A stretch of 64,000 bases of DNA, taken from positions 82,179-146,178 of the forward strand of contig JAJEGS010000030.1 of NCBI GenBank assembly GCA_022819745.1, given 5' to 3'. This document shows, in pieces, positions 11,109-18,883 of the stretch. The translations under genes and the position numbers were made by a program. The first letter of the stretch is position 1. Each line of letters opens with the position of its first letter. Origin of the DNA: Candidatus Latescibacterota bacterium. Its GTDB lineage: Bacteria; Latescibacterota; UBA2968; UBA8231. Under the pieces are notes generated by a model. That model was given only the letters and a program-made list of their open reading frames with translations, was not told the origin of the DNA and did not search any database.

Positions 11109-11140
11109 TTTATAATTTTTTGAATACCACTTGGAAGTGG
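11109..11140 (-). promoter_or_regulatory. Candidate methyltransferase promoter with dyad operator
   Basis: On the minus strand TATAAA (11114-11109) is a good -10. An interrupted palindrome CCACTTGGAAGTGG (11127-11140) overlaps the expected -35 position. The -10 sits only 14 bases before the ATG, so a transcript would have a very short leader. The dyad is a plausible binding site for a regulator such as the HTH part of the nuclease; this is inference. Confidence 0.3.
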
Positions 11141-11229
11141 GAACCACGCCGGTGGAGGGATTACACGCATCGGACCGTTCCCACAACTCTGTCTTTTTGA
11201 ACTTATAGACTGTATCTTACGAGTCAAGA

Positions 11230-11850
11230 ATGCAGCCCTATTCCAAAGCTAAAAGACCGCCCCGCCTCATCGGCTTAGCCGGACCATCCGGTTCCGGTAA
11301 AACCACGCTTGCCCGCGCCCTCCAGACCCGCCTGCCCGGCCCAGCCACCGTACTCTCCCTAGACGCGTACTACCGCGACTTAGCCGATCTCTCCCTAACC
11401 GCAAGAGCCCGCATCAACTTCGACGCCCCCGAGGCCATGGACCACCAACGCCTCGCCGCAGACCTCCGCCAGCTCGCCGCCGGCCACCGCGTCGCAATCC
11501 CAGTGTACGACTTCGCCACCCATACGCGCCAAGCGCACCAACAGAGCCTTACCCCCACCGATTTCCTTCTCGTCGAGGGCCTCTTTGCCCTCTACTGGCC
11601 CGACATCAACGCCCTCTACCACCTGCGCCTTTTCGTCACCGCTGCCGACGCGCTCTGCTTGGAGCGCCGCCTTGCCCGCGACCGCGTCGAGCGCGGCCGT
11701 TCCCCCGCCTCAATCCGCGCCCAATACCAAGAACAGGTTCGCCCAATGTACCGCCACCACATCCAGCCCACCTCTCACTACGCGGATTTGATCCTCGACG
11801 GCAGCGAACCCACCGAAGAACAAGTCGCAGCCGTCCTAACTGCTTTGTAG
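11230..11850 (+). CDS. udk: Uridine kinase-like P-loop kinase
   Basis: 206 residues, the usual size. Uridine kinase phosphorylates uridine and cytidine in pyrimidine salvage. The Walker A GPSGSGKTT spans 18-26, followed by SLDAYYRDL (Asp for catalysis) and NFDAPEAMD, which matches the NFDHPDAFD element of the family. VEGLFALY is the expected strand, and RLARDRVERGR forms the Arg-rich lid. It is monocistronic, next to the lower-GC R-M genes but itself of normal GC. Related phosphoribulokinase/pantothenate kinase relatives are less likely given the motifs. Confidence 0.85.
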   Translation: MQPYSKAKRPPRLIGLAGPSGSGKTTLARALQTRLPGPATVLSLDAYYRDLADLSLTARARINFDAPEAMDHQRLAADLRQLAAGHRVAIPVYDFATHTRQAHQQSLTPTDFLLVEGLFALYWPDINALYHLRLFVTAADALCLERRLARDRVERGRSPASIRAQYQEQVRPMYRHHIQPTSHYADLILDGSEPTEEQVAAVLTAL

Positions 11851-11870
11851 GGAAAAGGTTGCCCCTACAA
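11845..11870. repeat. REP-like palindrome at the udk stop
   Basis: TTGTAGGG (11845-11852) pairs perfectly with CCCTACAA (11863-11870) around a ten-base loop. There is no T-run, so it is a poor intrinsic terminator. The right arm read on the minus strand (TTGTAGGGGCAACC) resembles TGTAGGGGCGACCC at 18843-18856, suggesting a dispersed element. Confidence 0.5.
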
Positions 11871-11889
11871 CCTATCTGATTACCGGAGG

Positions 11890-12600
11890 TCAATATCGAT
11901 GGTCTATCATCGAACCGTATAACCCATAGAACTCCGTCAGATACATGGAAATCAGGTCGTGGACAACACCTGTTTCTTCATCCGGACCGGAAATGATCAA
12001 AGGCGTCTGTTCCTCTCTGAACGGCACGTTCACGAAGGCGTGGGCTTCAGATAGAAGCTGCTCGAAATCCAATGATCCTTCGGGTTTTTGCAAGCGTTCA
12101 TGCATGTGGAGGAAGCCCAATTCTCCAGGGGGACTAACTACCACTGCCGCCGCGGCTATCCGGTCGATCCAGACATTGAACGGCTCTTGGCTTACGCGAA
12201 GTACCAAGAGTACCCGATCTTGGCCGCAATGAGCGGTCAGCTTTTGGGCGATGTCCGCCGCCATGTGCTCGGGGATCAACACATGGATAGATTGCCCGTT
12301 GCGCAGAGCGGCATCGACTTGGCTCAGCATAGCCGACTCGGCCTGACGAATAATTTCAACGGCTCGGACCAATTCTGCCCAATTGCTAAACCCATACTCG
12401 CGGCTGAGGACGCATTGGGCCTGTTGCAAGGTAAATGGCCTTTGCAGGACGGCCTCGTCGGACAATGAGCCTAAATGAGGCATATAGGTCCGAATGCTGC
12501 GGAGACTTTCTGGCCGACCCTCCCGATGCGCCTGGAGTAACTGCCGGGCCTGCTTTTTGAGGGAATCTATATGGGGCTTACGGGGAAGTGCTCTAGACAT
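11890..12600 (-). CDS. Hypothetical protein with N-terminal LKKQAR-type helical module
   Basis: 236 residues. The first 80 residues (LKKQARQLLQAHREG ... LQQAQCVLSREYGFSNWAELV) match a short helical module I know from the start of many ankyrin-repeat and uncharacterised proteins, ending in a YGF-x-W motif. The remainder (about 85-236) is a mixed alpha/beta domain with LIPEHMAADIAQKL, DRIAAAAVVVSPPGELG and SGPDEETGVVHDLI. I do not recognise it, and there are no ankyrin repeats. No signal peptide or membrane span, so probably cytoplasmic. It stands alone between udk and the next gene. Confidence 0.7.
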   Translation of the reverse strand: MSRALPRKPHIDSLKKQARQLLQAHREGRPESLRSIRTYMPHLGSLSDEAVLQRPFTLQQAQCVLSREYGFSNWAELVRAVEIIRQAESAMLSQVDAALRNGQSIHVLIPEHMAADIAQKLTAHCGQDRVLLVLRVSQEPFNVWIDRIAAAAVVVSPPGELGFLHMHERLQKPEGSLDFEQLLSEAHAFVNVPFREEQTPLIISGPDEETGVVHDLISMYLTEFYGLYGSMIDHRY

Positions 12601-12757
12601 GCCAACCCTCTCTCGTTAGCGCCTGGTGTCCGCGTAGCAGGCTGAAAGAAGGCTGTTATTTTGCTGAGAGGTGGGTTTGACCCTTACCGCGGACCTGAGG
12701 GCTCCCTTCGAGCACTTATTCGGAATAAACCAAAGCGTCGATGACCTGTCAAGCCGC
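12601..12757. other. Intergenic gap without recognised features
   Basis: 157 bp between two minus-strand genes. I see no hairpin with a T-run and no convincing promoter boxes. It presumably holds the promoter of the gene at 11890-12600. Confidence 0.3.
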
Positions 12758-14695
12758 TTAAAACGGCCCGGCGTGGTGCGAAGGTTCGTTGACGTAGCGC
12801 TGGGTCTCTAAGTCGAGGGTGATTTCGCAATGAGGCGGTAAGGTGATGCTCAGGTGTTTGTCATCAACGGCTAGCTGGCGCTCCTCAGTCTCCAAAGGCG
12901 GTGCCGCGTACGTGCCCGCATAGCCGCCCATCCAGCCCGGATACTCGCTGGTGCGACTTTGATACGTAGCCCGGCCAAATCGGTGTTCGCCAAAAGCGCC
13001 GCCCTGAATGACCAGTTCTCGGCTCTCGTTGTGGTTCAAATTGACTAAGCGCACGACCGTGCGGTTCGCTTCGAGTTTTTCCACCAAAGCGCCGACGTCT
13101 TCGGGCAGGCCGGGTCGGCGGCGCTGGGCGTCAAAGTAGCGCAGGCGGGCGTGCAGTAGGCCGCCGTTGTAAATGGGTTGCGGGCCGCCCATAGTGAGTT
13201 GGATGAGCGCTTCGGAAGAGACGGGATTGCCCCATTGCCAGTGGTGGACGTGGTGGCGGGTGCCTACATCTTGATCGGCGCGCATTTGGGCCAAGCGGCG
13301 ACCGGCCACTTGGTACGTGGCCTGCAACATTTGCTCTGGATAGGCCGGATTGGCCCCGGCCAGAAAGCGCACCCAAGGGGCCTCGTGGCCCGAGTCCTCT
13401 TTGTTGTGAAAGGGGAACACCGCGGCCCAGTCGAACGCTTCCTTTTGCCGAATGGCCTCCATGCGCTCCCAGTCGCCCTCGTCCATGGACAGATTCCACA
13501 GCGTCACCGGGTACACCGGACTCATGGGCTGCCAGTCGAACCAGCCGGCGTCGCCGTAGCGGTAGGGCACCAGCAAGGTCTCGCTTTTTTCGCCCATGGC
13601 GGCAAATTGGCTCGCCCAGCGCTCGGCCACGCTCATGTACTGGTCGCGGATATCCTCCATGCGCCCTTGTTCCAAAATGCGGTCCATCTGCTGGCGCGGC
13701 AGATCGAGATAGGCGCGGTCGCGGGTCAACAGGTAGGCATTGGCCGCCGCGTCGAGCGTGGCTTTCTGCAACGTCAAAAAGCCGTGCGGAAAAGTCCAGC
13801 CGTAGCGCCCGCCGTACCAATTGCCAGCGCAGTATTCGCCCACTTGGCCCGACAGACCGACGTTGTCCGGCAACATGCCGCCGTTGGCCTGGGCACGCTC
13901 CACCCAAGCGTCGGTGTATTCCACCACCCAAGCGCGGTATTTTTCATCGCCAGTAATCAGGAAGGCATTGGTCACCAGCGAGGTGACGGCCAAGTTGGTC
14001 GGCGTATCGCCCTGACGCCAGCGGTCAAACAGGGTCTGCCCCATCAAGCGAGCTTTGGCCGGGTCGGCCAAGTCCTGTACACTAGTGATGCCGGGCAAGT
14101 CGAAAAAGGGCAGATTGTACACTTCCATGCTGCCGCCCAAAGGGTTGTAGCTTTGTTTGTCGCGCTCGGCCAGCGGGGCGAAATAGGGGCCGTGGCTGCC
14201 GTTGAGGCCCGAGCGTAGGATCTTGTGCTCAGGGTCGTAGTTTTGCGCTTCGGGATCTTCGTTGAGGTAAAAGCCGGCAAAGCGGCAGGCCCGTTCGACG
14301 CGCCGAGGGGCGTTGGGGTGGGCTAGGCACAAATGGTAAAAGCAGATATCGCTTTCGGCTTGGTGCATCTGGTCTTCGCGGATGCCGTATTCCTTGCTGA
14401 CCGTGCCTAAGCGAGTCAGTTGGCGAGTGATGGCCTCCCACTGGCGATCGGCCAAGTGCAACAGGTGCTCGCCGCCGCCCATCAAATAGACGAGCGACCA
14501 GTTGAAAAAAGGCTCGTAGAAATCGTCGGGGCTGCCGCCGCCCCACTCGTCCTGCCAGATGAATTCGCCGTCCTCGCGGGTGAAGTGGTCGAGAAAAGGC
14601 TGCACCGATTGGTCCAAGGCGTCGAAAAGGCAACGCTGCCACACGGCCCAGTGGGCTGGCGCATTGAGTGGGATATTGGTGGTTATGACGGGCAT
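12758..14695 (-). CDS. Uncharacterised 645-residue protein, probable alpha/alpha-barrel glycan enzyme
   Basis: Start ATG at 14695, chosen over a start at 14812 because CAGGAG sits seven bases upstream and the longer N terminus lacks order. There is no signal peptide. The body (about 20-470) is rich in Trp, Tyr, Asp and Gly with repeated helical pairs (WQDEWGGGSPDDFYEPFFNW, GNWYGGRYGWTFPHGF, RYGDAGWFDWQP), a pattern seen in (alpha/alpha)6-toroid hydrolases and polysaccharide lyases of the heparinase/alginate-lyase kind. The tail (about 540-645) is beta-rich with EITLDLETQRYV, like the C-terminal sandwich of such enzymes. I cannot name a family or substrate. It is divergent from the cupredoxin gene. 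Confidence 0.72.
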   Translation of the reverse strand: MPVITTNIPLNAPAHWAVWQRCLFDALDQSVQPFLDHFTREDGEFIWQDEWGGGSPDDFYEPFFNWSLVYLMGGGEHLLHLADRQWEAITRQLTRLGTVSKEYGIREDQMHQAESDICFYHLCLAHPNAPRRVERACRFAGFYLNEDPEAQNYDPEHKILRSGLNGSHGPYFAPLAERDKQSYNPLGGSMEVYNLPFFDLPGITSVQDLADPAKARLMGQTLFDRWRQGDTPTNLAVTSLVTNAFLITGDEKYRAWVVEYTDAWVERAQANGGMLPDNVGLSGQVGEYCAGNWYGGRYGWTFPHGFLTLQKATLDAAANAYLLTRDRAYLDLPRQQMDRILEQGRMEDIRDQYMSVAERWASQFAAMGEKSETLLVPYRYGDAGWFDWQPMSPVYPVTLWNLSMDEGDWERMEAIRQKEAFDWAAVFPFHNKEDSGHEAPWVRFLAGANPAYPEQMLQATYQVAGRRLAQMRADQDVGTRHHVHHWQWGNPVSSEALIQLTMGGPQPIYNGGLLHARLRYFDAQRRRPGLPEDVGALVEKLEANRTVVRLVNLNHNESRELVIQGGAFGEHRFGRATYQSRTSEYPGWMGGYAGTYAAPPLETEERQLAVDDKHLSITLPPHCEITLDLETQRYVNEPSHHAGPF

Positions 14696-14769
14696 GTCCG
14701 TACTCCTGAGAGGATTGGTAGAGGGCTGTGGGGTGATTTTAGGGAGATCAAGAGCGCGTGTAAAGCCGC

Positions 14770-14815
14770 TTGACAGGCAGGAACGGGCTGGTTTATTTGC
14801 GTCTAAGCGCAAATA
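14770..14815 (+). promoter_or_regulatory. Promoter with overlapping inverted repeat, upstream of the cupredoxin lipoprotein
   Basis: A perfect TTGACA (14770-14775) is followed after 17 bases by TTATTT (14793-14798). An eight-pair inverted repeat, TATTTGCG (14794-14801) and CGCAAATA (14808-14815), covers the -10 and start-site region. The arrangement suggests a repressor operator. The site lies between divergent genes and could control one or both. Confidence 0.5.
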
Positions 14816-14866
14816 CTTCGCCTTAAGGTACTGGATTTAAACGACTGTTCGAGAAGAGGATACGCT

Positions 14867-15313
14867 ATGCGCGGCCATATCCGGTTTTTAATCTGGGGAC
14901 TGCTCCTGTTGGGGGTGGACGGTTGCTCGCCCACCCTGCCCCCAGGACCGCTGCGCATCCAAATCACAGGGGAGGAGTACACCTGGCAATTCCGCTACCC
15001 AGGCCCCGACGGCGCGTTGCATACCGATGACGATATCATCAAGCCAGGGAAGGAGTTACACCTTCCACTTGGTGTAAAAATTGAAATTGAACTGACCAGC
15101 CGAGATTACATCTACACCTTTGCCCTGCCCCATCTCGACCTACATCAAGTAGCCGTGCCCGATTTGACCTTTGCACTAGCCTTTACCCCACAGACCACCG
15201 GCATATTTGCCTTTGTCGGCGACCAAATGTGCGGCTTTGAACACGAATCGCTCAACGGCCACATGGCGGTTGAGCCTCCGGCCGCTTTCGTCGATTGGCT
15301 GGCAGGGCCGTGA
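14867..15313 (+). CDS. COX2-like cupredoxin lipoprotein
   Basis: 148 residues. A hydrophobic N terminus ends in VDGC (Cys20), a plausible lipobox, so it is probably membrane-anchored and outside the cytoplasm. The domain follows cytochrome c oxidase subunit II: ITGEEYTWQFRYPG, the loop before the barrel, and GDQMCGFEHESL in the metal-site position. The CuA set is incomplete. The first Cys of C-x3-C is Gly118, Cys122 and His126 remain, the Glu between them is Gln, and the early His strand reads DYIYTF with no His. It has no transmembrane hairpin and no oxidase genes beside it. It is best read as a cupredoxin-fold protein of unknown role, perhaps mononuclear copper or none. Confidence 0.72.
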   Translation: MRGHIRFLIWGLLLLGVDGCSPTLPPGPLRIQITGEEYTWQFRYPGPDGALHTDDDIIKPGKELHLPLGVKIEIELTSRDYIYTFALPHLDLHQVAVPDLTFALAFTPQTTGIFAFVGDQMCGFEHESLNGHMAVEPPAAFVDWLAGP

Positions 15314-15371
15314 TAGACTTAGGAAAGATTCAGTAGCATCGTCGAAACTAATCGGGACGACACGAGAACCT

Positions 15372-15971
15372 TTAAGACCTATTCAGCGCATCAATGAGCC
15401 GTTTCGCATGAGGAGAGGCATCCATTACCTTACTCGGGTCCAAGCATCCAAGAAGCTCAAACGAATGCCGGCTCTTATTGTATGATCCCTTAGAGCACGA
15501 CTTTGTCGCCTGTTTCAGCGTTCGTTCAAGGTCGTCTTTTGCGATGGCTTCTACATCTCGCGCAGGTAAAGCGGAGGCTTTGAAGTCCTTGCCAAAATAA
15601 TCCCCTAGGGATTGCCGATCCGCAACAAACCACGCTTCCATGCACTGCACCATGAGTTGTGCACTGTTATCCGCAGCGGCTCGGGGCTGGGTCCATTTAT
15701 CGCACTTCTTCAGGTGTTCCCAAGGACTATCACTGGCTGCAACTGCGGCTTCACTATCCACCAAGAGAACGATAAAACTGTCGTCTTTGGCTCCTTCAAT
15801 GGCGGTACAAAATTTTTTATACGCTCTTTGCCGGGGACCGCAAGCGACGACGCGCGGCATGCAATCCTCAAACCCGGCTTTCCTAAAAAACTCACTAAAG
15901 CCATCGCGACATTGTCTGTTTAATCTTGGATTCTTGTCTCCACCGCCCTCGACATATACTTTGATGCTCAC
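15372..15971 (-). CDS. TOPRIM-like DUF4276-type protein (putative defence effector)
   Basis: 199 residues from a GTG at 15971 whose GTGA overlaps the stop of the ATPase gene; a TTG at 15974 is possible. The N terminus VYVEGGGDK and the later LLVDSEA supply the E...D-x-E pattern of TOPRIM-fold nucleases, and the size and layout resemble DUF4276. Such proteins are found beside RecF/RloA-type ATPases in phage-defence pairs (compare AriB in PARIS and RloB). Translational coupling to the ATPase supports a two-component complex. Nuclease activity is inferred; family membership is from pattern memory. Confidence 0.7.
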   Translation of the reverse strand: MSIKVYVEGGGDKNPRLNRQCRDGFSEFFRKAGFEDCMPRVVACGPRQRAYKKFCTAIEGAKDDSFIVLLVDSEAAVAASDSPWEHLKKCDKWTQPRAAADNSAQLMVQCMEAWFVADRQSLGDYFGKDFKASALPARDVEAIAKDDLERTLKQATKSCSKGSYNKSRHSFELLGCLDPSKVMDASPHAKRLIDALNRS

Positions 15972-17194
15972 CAAGGATTCCCCCCAATCTCGCCACTACT
16001 CCAGAGTTCACCGAGCCGATAATCTTCCAGCCAAGCGGCCATTTTCTCTTCATCAAGGCGACGTATCACAGTCTGCCCGTCGCGCTTTTCGCAAACTACG
16101 ATACTCCACCACTCATTGGTTAGGGTATCAACGAGCATGTCCGAATGGGTCGTTACAATCAACTGGCTGCGTTCGGACGCTTCGAGCAACAACTTACTCA
16201 CCGTCGGCAGTATGTCTGGGTGGAGACCCAGTTCGGGTTCCTCAATACAGATGAGAGGCGGCGGCTGCGGATGGCAGAGAATGGAGAGCAAACAGAGGTA
16301 CCGTAGCGTACCGTCCGAAAGGCGGGTCGCCGGTATGACTACGTCGCCTTCCTGTAAAAACAATTGGACCGTGCTACCTTCAATGTTGACGTGGAAATCG
16401 GTTATGCCCTCGTATAGTTTGCACAAAGCGTCCAGCACACGCCGCTTTACTGCTGGCTTACCTTGGAAGCTGTTTAACACCAAGGCTAAGTTCTCCCCGT
16501 CTTTTTCCAGGAAATCGTTGGGTAGGTCAGCCTTCTGCGGTAACCGCAGTGGGGAGTTGCGCCCAAGCGACCACTCGCGATAAATGCGAATGCGGCTCAA
16601 TTCCTCGCTGAGGTACATCAGTTCAGGGAGATCAGGATCTTTACGTTGAGACAGGATGGACTGGTCCAGTTTGACTTCCTCGGGACGCAAGTCGTATCGG
16701 CCTAGCCGAAGACGAACATTAGGGTATTTCGCCTTTACGGAAGCCTCTACGGTAGGCCCCAAGCCTGTCTCATCCTTGTAAGTGATAAACGCCTGCCCGC
16801 CTTTCTGATTGTAATAGATATACGGCTCCTCATGTCCTTCATCACTCTGTTCGTTCTCTATCCGCTCTTCGATCAGTTCAAATCGCTGGCCGCGCTCTGC
16901 AAAACCCAGCCAGTACCGCAACGCCTGCGACCCCTGCGGATTCTCCACAATAGCCTCGATGCGAGCAGCACCTTCCGGTTTTCCCCGCCAAATCCAATCG
17001 TGTATGCCCCCGCCCTCACGAATAGGTGCAGCCAAATCTCGTGGAGCCGACCGAAGGAGATCAATTCCCTCTAGAAGATTGGACTTCCCCGAACCATTGG
17101 GGCCGATCACTACATTTAGCTGCTTGAGTTCGATTTCTTCGGAGTCGGGGCCGAATGAGAGCAGGTTGGTCTGTTTGATACGACGAATGAGCAT
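15968..17194 (-). CDS. AAA/ABC-type ATPase, RloA/AriA-like (putative defence sensor)
   Basis: 408 residues. Walker A GPNGSGKS at 31-38 directly follows a RecF-like start (LLSFGP...LNVVIGPNG). A long helical insert (about 75-270) precedes the signature-like RLSDGTLRYL, then Walker B CIEEPELGLHPD with catalytic Glu, and the H-loop TTHSD. This is the SMC/RecF-like ATPase seen in OLD, PARIS and RloA defence systems. No TOPRIM is fused; it is supplied by the next gene, which overlaps by four bases. AAAGG precedes the ATG. GC is slightly lower than in flanking genes. I infer that phage infection or DNA ends trigger the pair. Confidence 0.82.
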   Translation of the reverse strand: MLIRRIKQTNLLSFGPDSEEIELKQLNVVIGPNGSGKSNLLEGIDLLRSAPRDLAAPIREGGGIHDWIWRGKPEGAARIEAIVENPQGSQALRYWLGFAERGQRFELIEERIENEQSDEGHEEPYIYYNQKGGQAFITYKDETGLGPTVEASVKAKYPNVRLRLGRYDLRPEEVKLDQSILSQRKDPDLPELMYLSEELSRIRIYREWSLGRNSPLRLPQKADLPNDFLEKDGENLALVLNSFQGKPAVKRRVLDALCKLYEGITDFHVNIEGSTVQLFLQEGDVVIPATRLSDGTLRYLCLLSILCHPQPPPLICIEEPELGLHPDILPTVSKLLLEASERSQLIVTTHSDMLVDTLTNEWWSIVVCEKRDGQTVIRRLDEEKMAAWLEDYRLGELWSSGEIGGNPW

Positions 17195-17261
17195 ATCCTA
17201 CCTTTCACAATCTCCAGTGCTCTCCCGAAGATAGAAGATGGGCGGGAAAGATTCCATTTTA

Positions 17262-17678
17262 TTATCTAGCTCCACCGCGATGCCACGCTTGAATGAAATC
17301 CCGCAACTCGGGATGATTATCCAAGACGAGGTAACTCGGGTGGGGTTGAAAATTGACGTTGACGTGTTCCCGAAGCGTACGGAGCGGGATGGGGTCGAAG
17401 GTCTCGCTAAAAATAATGGGGCTGAGAAATCCTTGCGGTTTCGCACCAAAGTAATCCAGCATTTCTTGGCGCTTATGGGGTGCGATCCGATCAGCAAGCT
17501 CCTGTGGTGGGCCGATGATCGGCTTGCCGAAGTCAACGAAGCCTGAGATCTCCATCCGTGGAGAGGTGAGGTAGATGTAAGCCTGCACCGGATCCTTCGG
17601 AAAGCGGCGACGGTATCCGTATTCTTCAAGCGGCCAGTGTTGAGGATTGAGACTGAGTAAAATCAGGGTTTTGGCCAT
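17262..17678 (-). CDS. ASCH/PUA-like domain protein
   Basis: 138 residues. YGYRRRFPKD and AYIYLTSPRMEISGFVDFGKP match the ASCH pattern, in which a basic YEFRR segment is followed by a strand like VYASSP and a GEFE strand. ASCH domains are PUA-like RNA- or modified-base-binding folds found in regulators and in mobile or defence gene sets. The rest (about 60-138) is a helical and beta extension. It is 67 bp upstream of the ATPase gene on the same strand, so it may be the first gene of the defence operon. The family call is moderate and the function unknown. Confidence 0.6.
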   Translation of the reverse strand: MAKTLILLSLNPQHWPLEEYGYRRRFPKDPVQAYIYLTSPRMEISGFVDFGKPIIGPPQELADRIAPHKRQEMLDYFGAKPQGFLSPIIFSETFDPIPLRTLREHVNVNFQPHPSYLVLDNHPELRDFIQAWHRGGAR

Positions 17679-17745
17679 TGTCTTTTCTCTTTATTAGGGT
17701 GAATGGATGCGTTCATCCGCTTCGTCGCCTAGCCGTCAGCCCCCC

Positions 17746-18801
17746 TCAATCCAGCCGTATCTCCTCCCCCGCCTCTTGGCTGCGGTAGATCCCATCGAGG
17801 ATCTTCATCACCTGTAAAGATTGCTCCGGCGGCACCGGCGAGGGCCTCCCTTGGGCAATCGCTGCGGCGAACTCCACGCATTCCTGCGCGTGGGCTTCGA
17901 GGCCGTCGTACATCAGCATGAGCTTGCGATCGTACTGCTGGCGGGTCTGGTTGTTGCTCTCGCAAATCGAGCACTGGGGCCAATGCGCGCCGCCTCGGGT
18001 GCCGTAGAGCCACATCTGCATGTCCTCGCCTTGGGTCGGGTGATGTAAAAGCCAGCTCACCTCTAAGATCAGCACTGCGCCGTTGTCAAAGCGCACAAAG
18101 GCCGCAGCAAAATCCTCGACATCGTAGTGGGATGGGATTGGCTGGCGGCCCCATTGGCTGAAAGCCCCTTCTTGGTGCGCCAATTCAGCGCGAGCCACGC
18201 CCGAAATGGCCACCGGCTTGGGATGCCCCATAAACCACAAGGTCAGATCGAGGATGTGAACCCCAATGTCGATGCAGGGGCCACCGCCGCTGTGCTCCTT
18301 GAGAATAAACCCACCGCCAACCGGTGCCCCAGCCCGGCGCAGCATCCAACTGCGGGCGTGGTAGATATCGCCGAGCGTGCCCGCGTCTATCTCATCCTTT
18401 AGCGCACGGGACGACCCCTGAAAGCGAAAGTGCTGTGCCGTCATCAGCTCCTTGCCCGAGGCATCGCGCGCCGCGATCATCTGAAGAACATCCTCGGGCG
18501 TGGGAGCCAAGGGCTTTTCGCAGATCACGTGCTTGCCAGCCGACAGCGCAGCAATGGCCAAGGGGGCGTGATACATGTTGGGCGTGCAGATATCGATAAT
18601 GTCGATATCGGGGTCGCTGAACAGCGCCTCTGGATCTGTGTGCAGCTTGGTGACTCCGTTTTCAGCGCCAAAGCGCTTTAGCGCATCCTCGCTAATGTCG
18701 CTGCCAGCGATCAACTCAGCTTCGCTAGAAGCCTCCCAGCCGGGGAGATGCGTGCGGGCGATCCCGCCGACGCCGACGATACCTACTTTGAGCGTGCTCA
18801 T
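17746..18801 (-). CDS. Gfo/Idh/MocA family oxidoreductase
   Basis: 351 residues, normal size. The N terminus KVGIVGVGGIARTH is the GxGxxG Rossmann motif for NAD(P). CEKPLAPTPEDV holds the family EKP lysine near residue 95. The C-terminal half has the alpha/beta sheet domain, with GGPCIDIGVHILDL containing the Asp and His of the active site. Members oxidise or rearrange sugars, inositols and related polyols. No signal peptide, so cytoplasmic. It stands alone between the defence genes and the Bat operon, so the context does not give the substrate. Confidence 0.9.
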   Translation of the reverse strand: MSTLKVGIVGVGGIARTHLPGWEASSEAELIAGSDISEDALKRFGAENGVTKLHTDPEALFSDPDIDIIDICTPNMYHAPLAIAALSAGKHVICEKPLAPTPEDVLQMIAARDASGKELMTAQHFRFQGSSRALKDEIDAGTLGDIYHARSWMLRRAGAPVGGGFILKEHSGGGPCIDIGVHILDLTLWFMGHPKPVAISGVARAELAHQEGAFSQWGRQPIPSHYDVEDFAAAFVRFDNGAVLILEVSWLLHHPTQGEDMQMWLYGTRGGAHWPQCSICESNNQTRQQYDRKLMLMYDGLEAHAQECVEFAAAIAQGRPSPVPPEQSLQVMKILDGIYRSQEAGEEIRLD

Positions 18802-18847
18802 GGCTTATCCTTGTTTTTGGTTGTGGTTTGATCTACGCGAAATGTAG

Positions 18848-18868
18848 GGGCGACCCTTGTGGTCGCCC
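18848..18868. repeat. REP-like palindrome between two minus-strand genes
   Basis: GGGCGACC (18848-18855) and GGTCGCCC (18861-18868) pair perfectly around a five-base loop, preceded by TGTAGG. It lies just after the batE stop in transcription order and could end that transcript, but no T-run follows. It resembles one arm of the palindrome at 11845-11870. Confidence 0.5.
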
Positions 18869-18883
18869 GTTGTTTAGACTGGT

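Noticed and set aside
13178..14218. 346-codon open frame on the plus strand
   Set aside because: It lies antisense within the 645-residue gene, which has a good ribosome-binding site and ordered protein sequence; the antisense product has no recognisable domain.
17679..17745. GGATGCGTTCATCC hairpin as a terminator
   Set aside because: Only five pairs and no T-run on either strand.
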